A stretch of 64,000 nt of DNA from Haladaptatus litoreus (lineage in GTDB: Archaea; Halobacteriota; Halobacteria; Halobacteriales; Haladaptataceae): the NCBI RefSeq assembly GCF_900156425.1, contig NZ_FTNO01000001.1, positions 1,922,001 to 1,986,000 on the forward strand, written 5' to 3'. The notes under the pieces are model-generated. The model worked only from the letters and a program-made list of their open reading frames with translations. It did not search any database and was not told where the DNA came from. The first letter of the stretch is position 1. Each line of letters starts with the position of its first letter. Of the stretch, positions 51,168 through 58,629 are shown in pieces. Both the position numbers and the translations under genes were made by a program.

Positions 51168-52127
51168 TTACTTCGCGTCGGCCAGTCGTTCGAACTGCTC
51201 GTCGGTAAGCGAAACGTCGGTTGCGGCGAGGTTCTCTTCCAACTGCTCGACTGTCCGTGCCCCGACAATCGGTGCCGTCACCGCGTCGTGGTTCAGCAAC
51301 CACGCGAGGCTGACCTTTGCAGGAGTCGTTCCGACTTCCTCCGCGACGGCTTCGACTTCTTCAAGCACGTCGAAGTTCTCTTCGGTCAGGTAGGAATCGC
51401 GGAACTGCTGGTCGCTCGCGCCGCGAGTTCCCTTCGGCGGTTTTTCGTCTCGCGAGTATTTGCCCGTCAGGAAGCCACCCGCGAGCGGCGACCACGGGAT
51501 GAGTCCGATGTCGTAGTCCTCGCACATCGGCAGGTAGTTCGACTCGATTTCGCGGTTGACGAGGTTGTATCGCGGTTGGGCGAGGCGGAACGGTTCGTAC
51601 TCCATCTCGTTCGCCTTCACGACTTTCCACGCGTTCGGTTCGAGCGTCGAGGTGCCGATGTAGTTCACCTTTCCGTCTCGGACGAAGCCGTCGAGCGTGC
51701 GCATGAACTCCTCTGCGGGCGTTTCGTCGTCCCAGCGGTGGATGTAGAGCAGGTCGAGATAGTCGGTTCCGAGACGGTCGAGAATGAGGTTCATCTGCCT
51801 GCGCAGATGTTTACGCGAAAGACCGCCTCCGTTCGGGTCGTCTTTCCGGGTCGGCCAGTAGATTTTGGACGCGATAACGAAATCCTCGCGGTCGCGGTCT
51901 GCGAGCCAGTTACCGATGTATCGCTCACTCTCGCCGTCGCCGTACATGTCGGCAGTGTCGATGAAGTTGCCGCCAGCGTCGGCGTAAGCGGAAAGGAGTT
52001 CGTGGGCGCGCTTCTCGCCGATTTCGACTTTGCCTTCGTCGTTTTCCCGGCCGAACCGCCACGTTCCGAACGCGATTTGGCTTACCTTCGTGCCGGTACT
52101 GCCGAGCGACACTGTTTCGAGTCCCAT
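51168..52127 (-). CDS. Aldo/keto reductase
   Basis: A 319-residue aldo/keto reductase: catalytic Asp-Tyr in DTADMYGDGESERYIGNWLA, Lys in VIASKIYWPTRKDD and His in YLDLLYIHRWDDETPAEEFM, with the NADPH-binding end IVGARTVEQLEENLAA. It reduces aldehydes or sugars with NADPH; the substrate is unknown. It stands alone; no start ambiguity (MGLETVSLGSTGTKVSQIAF). Confidence 0.92.
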   Translation of the reverse strand: MGLETVSLGSTGTKVSQIAFGTWRFGRENDEGKVEIGEKRAHELLSAYADAGGNFIDTADMYGDGESERYIGNWLADRDREDFVIASKIYWPTRKDDPNGGGLSRKHLRRQMNLILDRLGTDYLDLLYIHRWDDETPAEEFMRTLDGFVRDGKVNYIGTSTLEPNAWKVVKANEMEYEPFRLAQPRYNLVNREIESNYLPMCEDYDIGLIPWSPLAGGFLTGKYSRDEKPPKGTRGASDQQFRDSYLTEENFDVLEEVEAVAEEVGTTPAKVSLAWLLNHDAVTAPIVGARTVEQLEENLAATDVSLTDEQFERLADAK

Positions 52128-52213
52128 GTGTACTCGTTTTCGAGGAAGAGGTTAAATCGACCGAAGAGGGGGCGAAAATAGACAGAGAGTGAAAAAGTAT
52201 CGAAGTAGAGCGA

Positions 52214-52489
52214 CTACTCCTGTCCGTAGGAATGTCCGGCGAAGAGGGCGACGACGTGACAGGCGAGCAGGGAGAGGAAAACCGTGATTTCTGCGCCAGC
52301 GAGACCGTCCATCAGGAGTGGAACGTAGAGAAACGGCAGTGCGACTGCCGACCAGAAACTGACGAACTGGAGCGGTGTCGTCAGCGTGTGTTCTCGATAC
52401 TTTGCGTGGAGCGCAGTGAGTTTCTCGCGTCCAACAGCGGTGCGACTGATACCGTCGCCGTCGTTTTCGAATGAGGTAGTTCCCGACAT
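52214..52489 (-). CDS. Small two-span membrane protein, paralogue A beside the ZIP gene
   Basis: A 91-residue protein with a polar N-terminus and two hydrophobic segments: PLQFVSFWSAVALPFLYVPL and AEITVFLSLLACHVVALFAG, ending HSYGQE. It resembles the 86-residue protein at 53671-53931 (shared PxQFxSFWxAVALPFxYxPLL pattern). Both are on the same strand as the ZIP transporter they flank. Unknown function. Confidence 0.75.
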   Translation of the reverse strand: MSGTTSFENDGDGISRTAVGREKLTALHAKYREHTLTTPLQFVSFWSAVALPFLYVPLLMDGLAGAEITVFLSLLACHVVALFAGHSYGQE

Positions 52490-52713
52490 TGTAGCACACC
52501 CGTGCCCGACTAAGTCGTAGACAGGGACGACCTTATACCGTAGAGAGCGTTAGGATGAATTCACATCGTTCACGGGTAATGAACAGACCTGTTCGTTCGG
52601 TCATCACAGGCTAAAAACCATCAAAACGATTCAAAACCGTTTTTGAGGCCGTTTAATTGGAGTCGGTTCTTCGGAATGTGGGATAAATTCAGAATAAGTT
52701 TGGAGAATGAAAT
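52490..52713. other. Spacer between paralogue A and the ZIP gene
   Basis: A 224-nt AT-rich spacer without a gene. It contains a loose inverted repeat (AAAACGATTCAAAACCGTTTTT region near 52625; described in part) that might end the ZIP transcript. Confidence 0.3.
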
Positions 52714-53526
52714 TCAGACGAATGCGAGCGGAACCATCAGGAGAATCCCGGCGGAGAGTCCCGAAACGAGTTCACGGTAGCCGTCACCCGGCAATTCCTT
52801 GCCGACTTCGAGCGCTTCCGGAATGAACTCGGAGACGACGAGATATATCATGGCTCCCGCCGCAAAGCCAAACCCGATAGGAAGAAACTCCCGTGCGGTT
52901 CGAACGAAATAGAACGCGATGACTGCACCGATTGGCTGGGGCAAACTCGAAAAAACCGACCACCAAACCATGCGCCAGTTGCTCACCCCCATCGAACGGA
53001 GCGGAATCGAGATTGCGACACCCTCCGGAACGTTGTGAATCGAGATGGCGACGGTCATAAAGATGGCGAGGAGCGGTACCGAAAACCCAAGGAAGGCGAT
53101 TCCGTCGATGGTTCCGAGGTTCAAATCGGCGAACGAGACGCCGATTGCCACGCCTTCCGGAAAACTGTGGACGGTGAGAATACCGAGGATGAGCACCAGT
53201 TTCTTGAAATCCGCTTCCTCGTACTTTCTTGGATTGACTTCCATACCGGAGATGGCGTGGTGACTCACGACGACGAGTCCAGCACCGACCAGTAAGCCAA
53301 CCCCGACACCGACGAAACTGCCGCCGTTCGCGTTCGAGATGCCCTCGAATATCAGACCGAAAACCGACGCGGAGAGCATAATTCCCGACGCGAGTCCCCA
53401 GAGAACGACGTTCCAGCGGTCGCTCACGTCCCTGACGAGAAAAAAAGGCAGAGCACCGATGCCGGTCGCGAAAGCCGTGAGAAGCCCTGCAACGAACACC
53501 AGCGAAAGGTTTCCGAGTACGCCCAT
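52714..53526 (-). CDS. ZIP-family divalent metal transporter
   Basis: A 270-residue transporter with eight transmembrane segments and the metal-site motifs HSFPEGVAIGVSF (TM4) and ISIHNVPEGVAISIP (TM5). ZIP proteins import Zn or other divalent cations. The cytoplasmic loop between TM3 and TM4 is short and lacks the usual His run. It starts at the only suitable Met; GTATTTATGATAA at 53558-53570 is a likely TATA region. Confidence 0.92.
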   Translation of the reverse strand: MGVLGNLSLVFVAGLLTAFATGIGALPFFLVRDVSDRWNVVLWGLASGIMLSASVFGLIFEGISNANGGSFVGVGVGLLVGAGLVVVSHHAISGMEVNPRKYEEADFKKLVLILGILTVHSFPEGVAIGVSFADLNLGTIDGIAFLGFSVPLLAIFMTVAISIHNVPEGVAISIPLRSMGVSNWRMVWWSVFSSLPQPIGAVIAFYFVRTAREFLPIGFGFAAGAMIYLVVSEFIPEALEVGKELPGDGYRELVSGLSAGILLMVPLAFV

Positions 53527-53670
53527 GGTCGTCGTTGGGTATGCGCGGAGATAGTTCTTATCATAAATACTACTATTTTGGCCTACCTAAAACGAAAACG
53601 CGGGTTTCAGCCGACGAATTTTGGGGATTCAGGGCGACTTCCGCTCGACGCGGTTTCTCGAATCGGGGAC

Positions 53671-53931
53671 TCAGTCGAGGTTGTAGCCGTGGCCGACGAC
53701 GATGGCGACCATATTCAGGGCAAGGAGCAGGGCGAAGGTTGCGGTCGTCGCGGACACGTAACCGTGGTACAGCAGTGGTGGGTAGGCGAACGGAAGCGCC
53801 ACCGCAGTCCAGAAGCTTAGGAACTGAACCGGGGCGAACAGCTTTCGGGCCGTACTCTCGACGGCGTTGCGGGGGACTGGAAGTTCGAAATCCGATGCGC
53901 GGTCGTTCTGTATCGTTGGAGGACCCGACAT
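53671..53931 (-). CDS. Small two-span membrane protein, paralogue B beside the ZIP gene
   Basis: An 86-residue protein with APVQFLSFWTAVALPFAYPP and TATFALLLALNMVAIVVGHG as its two hydrophobic segments. It shares the core motif of the protein at 52214-52489 but the N-termini differ. Function unknown; the position suggests a link to the transporter between them. Confidence 0.75.
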   Translation of the reverse strand: MSGPPTIQNDRASDFELPVPRNAVESTARKLFAPVQFLSFWTAVALPFAYPPLLYHGYVSATTATFALLLALNMVAIVVGHGYNLD

Positions 53932-54373
53932 GATTACTCTGGGATGTATCTCTCGCTACGACTGGAGGGGACATATAACGGGGAGAGTATACAGTGAAAT
54001 TCACGCGATTTTACCACTCCGATTCGGTTCGCCGACATTTTATAAATCATTTAGAAACCTTTAGACCTTTTACAAACGATTTTGATGCCGTTTTCTCACA
54101 CGGAAGGTTCGAACGTGTCTGACAGCGTATCATGACCCCAAAATCAGGATTTCCAATTTCGGATTATCGAGGAGTTCTCGTATTGGCCACCTAGTTGTCT
54201 GTTCACTCTCTTCGACATACGCCCCGACACGAACCTCGATACAAGCAGAGTCGCACCGTCGGAGTAGAAACAGGTGGCAGTTCTACCGCAGGAACTTCCG
54301 TTTTGCCTTCGACTCAGTTCGCTCGCCGAATATCCAAATACTGGCGTTGCTATCGAACTAAATGGATGAAAAA
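53932..54373. other. 442-nt gap without a gene
   Basis: AT-richer sequence between paralogue B and tRNA-Met. Contains repeated TTTAGA/TTTACAA words at 54045-54080. No gene, tRNA or long inverted repeat was seen. Confidence 0.5.
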
Positions 54374-54525
54374 TGCCCGGGGAGGGCTCCGAACCCTCGA
54401 TCTCCGCATGTCCCAGGTTCGAGGCCTGGCGGGGCCTCACGGGCGCATGGGAGGCTTCCAAGGCCTGAGCGCCAAATCTCAGAACCCTATGAGTGCGGCG
54501 CTATGTCCAGCTAAGCCACCCGGGC
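54374..54525 (-). tRNA. Elongator tRNA-Met (CAU) with intron
   Basis: On the minus strand, exon 1 is 54488-54525 (acceptor GCCCGGG, D arm, anticodon stem CCGCA, loop start CTCATA) and exon 2 is 54374-54409 (TGCGG stem, T arm GAGGG-TTCGGAG-CCCTC, acceptor CCCGGGC, discriminator A). The intron is 54410-54487 (78 nt), after base 37, as in the elongator tRNA-Met of other haloarchaea. The mature tRNA is 74 nt without CCA. The exact splice bases need a bulge-helix-bulge check. Confidence 0.9.
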
Positions 54526-54714
54526 TCAATTACGGGTAGGGATGTGCCACTCTTTAAAGTTCTCATCTTGACCGACGGATGGCACGGGGATACACGCCAC
54601 GACGGCGACACCGTCTCCCGACTTGCGCCACATTTAATGATACATTTATTACTGGTTTTGTCTGTGTCGTGTTCACCCGGCGGTTTTAAGATACGGGCCT
54701 GACCAGTTCCCTGC

Positions 54715-55893
54715 ATGAGCGTACCGGGAATCGTCCAGTCCAGTCTCGGAGACGAACACGTCGCCGCAAAAGTACCGCTTGGCGGAGAGGATACCCTCTT
54801 CGTCACGCCCTCTCGAACACTTATCTACCGCGCCGACGGTCTGCTGAGCGACGAATCGGTCGAAGAGTATCCACACAGTGCAGAACGGATTTCCGTCGCC
54901 GAAGGACGACGGAAATCAACCATCACCCTCGATTACGGTATCGACGGCGAGGATTCCTTCAAAATCCCGTCGAAACGACTTCACGATGCACTGCATCCCG
55001 TCATCGCGGGCGTGCTGAACGGTGCGGGCATCACCGACGCGAACGAACAAGTCACCCAGACCTACCAGTTCAGCGAACTCACTCTCGTCCTTACCAGCGC
55101 GCGCGTCGTCAAACACGTCGGGGAAGCGATTTGGGACCAAGATTTCGAGCAGTTCCACTTCGCCGACGTGACCAGCCTCGATGTCGAAGAAGGAACCGTC
55201 TCCTCCCAAATCATCATCGAGGCGAACGGTCGCCCACAGCGAATCAAAACCCCGAGCGACCGAACCCGAGAAGTCCGCGAGCGTATCGAACAGTCACTTC
55301 TCGCCTACCACGACGTCGGCAGTTACGCCGAGTTCGAGGAGACGGTCGCCCCCGCCGAGGAACCCGAACCGGAAGCCGACGAAAACGTCTCGTTTACCGA
55401 GGACGACGACGTGTTCGGGGGCGGTGTCGAACCGCTCAACGCGAATCCACCCGAACTCGACGACAGTGGGAAAATCGTCGAAGACCCGCTCGGCGAGGGC
55501 GAAGCTGAACGAGTTTCCGCTGAGTTGGAGGATACAGACCACACGACGCCCGGATCGGGAGTCGCATCGACGGAAACGACGACGGAGTCACGACCAGCCT
55601 CCTCCGGTTCGGCGACCGAATCGGTCGCCGAACCGGAAGCCGAGGCGCTAGAAATCGAACAACGAGAGGCTCGAACGCAGGAATCCGAATCCGGCGGAGC
55701 CGCCACACAGGAAGCCGAAGCCACGACCGGTTTTGCCGACTCCGGCTTCGAATCCGCGAGCGAGCGGTTGGACGACCCGGTGGAGGCACAACTAACAGCC
55801 CTCACCGAAGTGGTCGAGCGACAGAACGAACTGCTCGAACGACAGCAACACACTATCGAGCAACTCATCGAGGAACTGTCTCACGGTCGATAA
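54715..55893 (+). CDS. Conserved haloarchaeal protein with PH-like N-terminus and coiled coil
   Basis: A 392-residue protein. Residues 1-200 are two beta-rich repeats (LFVTPSRTLIYRADGLLSDE and LTLVLTSARVVKHVGEAIWD) that look like bacterial PH-like domains. Residues 200-350 are an acidic disordered linker. The C-terminus is a coiled coil (LTALTEVVERQNELLERQQH). It is conserved in haloarchaea under a DUF name I believe to be DUF7115. It may tether or scaffold membrane components; no catalytic motif is seen. Confidence 0.8.
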   Translation: MSVPGIVQSSLGDEHVAAKVPLGGEDTLFVTPSRTLIYRADGLLSDESVEEYPHSAERISVAEGRRKSTITLDYGIDGEDSFKIPSKRLHDALHPVIAGVLNGAGITDANEQVTQTYQFSELTLVLTSARVVKHVGEAIWDQDFEQFHFADVTSLDVEEGTVSSQIIIEANGRPQRIKTPSDRTREVRERIEQSLLAYHDVGSYAEFEETVAPAEEPEPEADENVSFTEDDDVFGGGVEPLNANPPELDDSGKIVEDPLGEGEAERVSAELEDTDHTTPGSGVASTETTTESRPASSGSATESVAEPEAEALEIEQREARTQESESGGAATQEAEATTGFADSGFESASERLDDPVEAQLTALTEVVERQNELLERQQHTIEQLIEELSHGR

Positions 55894-55913
55894 CGGTTCT
55901 TTGTCGCGAAAAC

Positions 55914-56270
55914 TCACTCCCTGCCCGTCACCTTTCGAATGCAAGACGAGCCGAACGGCCCGTGTTCGCCTGCATCGAGTTTCATGAAGTAGCCCGTCGA
56001 AATCCCGGTGCCACAGCGCCGACAGGAAAAGTCACCTTCCTTGGTCACCACGTCGCTCTCGAATCGGAGGTAGCCACCGCCTTGCGGTCGGATGATTCCG
56101 TTTTCGCGCTCGATGACGCCGCGTTTTTCGGCCTCGTCCAAAATCGTCCGGGTCAGGGCGGGATTGGTTGTCACCGTCTCGATGCGGTCTACCGCTTCCG
56201 CAACAGACAGTTCGGGATGTTCCAGTTTGCTCAACAGTTCCACCCCCAGCGCGACGGTGTCCTCGTCCAT
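55914..56270 (-). CDS. DUF5830-like winged-helix/zinc protein
   Basis: A 118-residue haloarchaeal protein. The N-terminal 65 residues look like a winged helix (LSKLEHPELSVAEAVDRIET, then DEAEKRGVIERENGIIRP). The C-terminus has FSCRRCGTGISTGYFM and a later SSCIRK, probably a zinc knuckle. The name DUF5830 is from memory. It may be a small regulator. It converges with the 392-residue protein gene. Confidence 0.7.
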   Translation of the reverse strand: MDEDTVALGVELLSKLEHPELSVAEAVDRIETVTTNPALTRTILDEAEKRGVIERENGIIRPQGGGYLRFESDVVTKEGDFSCRRCGTGISTGYFMKLDAGEHGPFGSSCIRKVTGRE

Positions 56271-56356
56271 CGATTACGAATCCCACACGAAGCGGATTAA
56301 ACGTTGCGCGCTCGGGTGGAAAGACCTTAGCCCCCTCCCTTGCTACCTACGGGGGA

Positions 56357-57001
56357 ATGGCATTCACGAAGAGTCGTCGGCATCTCACTGCATTCGCAGT
56401 CGTCGGGCTGGTGGCTCTGGCTGGCGTTTTGCTCTCGCCGACGGTCGTCTTCGAGCAGGTCGAGCGCGTGACCGAAAACCCGTTCCTCGCTGGCGGATTC
56501 TTTCTCGTCGTCTACCTCGTCCGCCCGTTTTTCGCGTGGCCGACGACGGCGGTTGCGGCGGCGGTCGGCTACGTTTACGGGCCGGTCGTCGGGATTCCTG
56601 TCGCGCTCGTTGGCGCGACCATGAGTTCCTGCGTTCCGTTCGTAGGTGCGCGGTATTTCGGCATCGAGGGCGGAATGTTCGGACGCATCGGTAAGTCCGG
56701 CGGCCGCTTTTTCGAGACGACCGGCGACCTGCGGGGAATAATCGTCTCTCGACTCTCCCCAGTGCCCGCCGACGCTATCTCGGCGACGGCGGGCTTGTCC
56801 AACGTCTCCCCACGGGCGTTCGTCATCGGGACGACAATCGGAGAAGCGCCGTGGATGATTGCGGCGGTACTCGCCGGAAGTTCCTTGGATTCGCTTTCGG
56901 TGAACGAACTCGGGAAGAACTGGCCCCTCGTTGCGGCGCTGGGACTCGTCGCGCTCCTCCTGTTGGCTGGGCCAGCGTACCGGCATTTCAAGGATAAATG
57001 A
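56357..57001 (+). CDS. VTT-domain (TVP38/TMEM64, DedA-like) membrane protein
   Basis: A 214-residue membrane protein with the VTT-family pattern: two long membrane spans, RPFFAWPTTAVAAAVGYVYG, a reentrant segment in ARYFGIEGGMFGRIGKSG and the SRLSPVPADAISATAGLSNV stretch with its conserved Arg/Pro. VTT proteins include lipid scramblases and DedA proteins. The start at 56357 follows a G-rich stretch (GGGGGA) that could serve as a ribosome-binding site. Confidence 0.85.
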   Translation: MAFTKSRRHLTAFAVVGLVALAGVLLSPTVVFEQVERVTENPFLAGGFFLVVYLVRPFFAWPTTAVAAAVGYVYGPVVGIPVALVGATMSSCVPFVGARYFGIEGGMFGRIGKSGGRFFETTGDLRGIIVSRLSPVPADAISATAGLSNVSPRAFVIGTTIGEAPWMIAAVLAGSSLDSLSVNELGKNWPLVAALGLVALLLLAGPAYRHFKDK

Positions 57002-57035
57002 AGAGATGCCGGATGAACGCCGTGAAACCGCAAAA

Positions 57036-57158
57036 TCAGTAAAACGTGTCAGAGCAGTCGTAGACGACGCCGTGTTGCGGACAGACGTACTTGCAGTGGC
57101 GGTGGGACATCGACTCGCCACAGAGCGGGCAGGGTCGTCCGTTCGCTTTTTCTGCCAT
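57036..57158 (-). CDS. 40-residue CPxCG zinc-finger protein
   Basis: MAEKANGRPCPLCGESMSHR followed by HCKYVCPQHGVVYDCSDTFY. Two Cys pairs (CPLC, and C..C with a His nearby) fit the small zinc-finger CPxCG group that is common in haloarchaea. Too short to be found by standard length cut-offs. It is convergent with the VTT gene and sits 39 nt upstream of no other minus-strand gene start, so it is probably monocistronic or follows the nearby propeller gene. Confidence 0.75.
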   Translation of the reverse strand: MAEKANGRPCPLCGESMSHRHCKYVCPQHGVVYDCSDTFY

Positions 57159-57197
57159 AGGAGAACTACCGGATTCGACCGATTTGACTGTTTCCCC

Positions 57198-58436
57198 TCA
57201 TGATGACCATCGAGATTTGATTAACAGCAGACCGCCAACACACCACAGGATGACTGCGACGAGGACGACGAGAACGTGGAGTTCCGAAACCCAGAACGGG
57301 AGCGCGACAGCGTGTCGCGCTCCCGTAAGAAGCGTGGAGAGAACTGGAACGTCTGCGTTGCGGTCGCCGAGCACGTTTCTGCTCCCGCTTTGATACGGTT
57401 GTCCCGCGGATTCCTCGAACGGAATGCGGTCGGCTTCGTAAGGAAGATTTGGAACGTTGTAACTAGTAACCACGCTTCCGTTCCGCGTTATTTCGACCAC
57501 GCGATTGTTCCGGCTGTCCGTGATGAGGGTGTTCCCGTTCGGCAGACGGTCGGCATCGCGCGGCCAGTCGAAGTGAATCCCGCCCGCTTCGTACACTATC
57601 CACGCTGTTTCCCACTCGCCGGTCGATTCGTTTCTGTGCAGTTCGACGATGCGGTGATTTTCGGAATCCGCGACGACAACTGCACCGTCCCCGAGCCACT
57701 GCGGATTGTGTTGCTTGTTCAGCACGTCCGGGTCGCGGTTTTTGTTGATTACTTCGACCACGCCCTCTCCGCGTTCGATGACGAGCAGTTGATTCGTGTT
57801 TCGAACCGAAACGAGGTAGCGCCCGTCGCCGATTCTATCCACGTCGTTGATGTGGAGCCAGTCGGTTCTGGTCGGGTCGGGCGGTTCGTCGTAGTACTGA
57901 CTCGCGTTCCAGGTCCACGACCGCTTTCCGGTCGAGAAGTTGTACGTGTAGATGCTTTCGTACTCCATATCCGCGACGAGCAGTTCACCCGATGGAGTCA
58001 TCTCCGCGTCGTGAACCTCGCTGTCTTTCCGGGTTCGAACCGGGTAGCTCCACTCACCGACGATTTTCGGATTTGGGTCTGGGTCGATGAACCTGACGCC
58101 GGTTCGTTTGCAGGGTGCGGGAAACTGACCGCACCGCTGGTAATTGCCGTCCGCGTGGGTCGCCAGCACAGTTCCGTTGTCGAGCATCGACACGTCCTGA
58201 TAGCTGATGGCGTTCCCGATTCGCCACAGTCTCGTTCCGTTGCTGTCGAGTTCGACTACACTTCCGCCCCATCCCGGCCCTTGCACGCCGACGAGCGTCG
58301 TCGTCGCGTTCGAATCGGGAGCTGTTATGCTCGTGTTCGGGGCGAGTGCCCAACTCGCCCCGAACGCCAATCCGACGAGTAGAACGCCAGATAGGACGAG
58401 AAAGAGGCCGTTCCGGAAATCACTCCGCGATTTCAT
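57198..58436 (-). CDS. Arylsulfotransferase-like membrane-anchored beta-propeller
   Basis: A 412-residue protein: N-terminal membrane segment (GLFLVLSGVLLVGLAFGASW), a beta-propeller resembling the arylsulfotransferase (ASST) family with repeated NDVDRIGDGRYLVSVRNTNQ- and HFDWPRDADRLPNGNTLITD-type blades, and a C-terminal membrane segment (VLVVLVAVILWCVGGLLLIK). The catalytic His of ASST cannot be placed with certainty. The enzyme, if active, would face outside. Confidence 0.8.
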   Translation of the reverse strand: MKSRSDFRNGLFLVLSGVLLVGLAFGASWALAPNTSITAPDSNATTTLVGVQGPGWGGSVVELDSNGTRLWRIGNAISYQDVSMLDNGTVLATHADGNYQRCGQFPAPCKRTGVRFIDPDPNPKIVGEWSYPVRTRKDSEVHDAEMTPSGELLVADMEYESIYTYNFSTGKRSWTWNASQYYDEPPDPTRTDWLHINDVDRIGDGRYLVSVRNTNQLLVIERGEGVVEVINKNRDPDVLNKQHNPQWLGDGAVVVADSENHRIVELHRNESTGEWETAWIVYEAGGIHFDWPRDADRLPNGNTLITDSRNNRVVEITRNGSVVTSYNVPNLPYEADRIPFEESAGQPYQSGSRNVLGDRNADVPVLSTLLTGARHAVALPFWVSELHVLVVLVAVILWCVGGLLLIKSRWSS

Positions 58437-58629
58437 TCCACATTCCTCGCTTCTGACACCGTCTTCGAAATATCATCCATTCCGTTCCCCTGCATTCGTC
58501 CCCCGTGTAACTCTCTTTCAGACAATGTCTCTACACTTGTGGGTTCCGGCCGTCTCGAATACACCCAAACCGGTAAAATACAGAAACAGCAGAATACGCG
58601 AAATCGGTTAGAAAGACCCTACACGCCGT

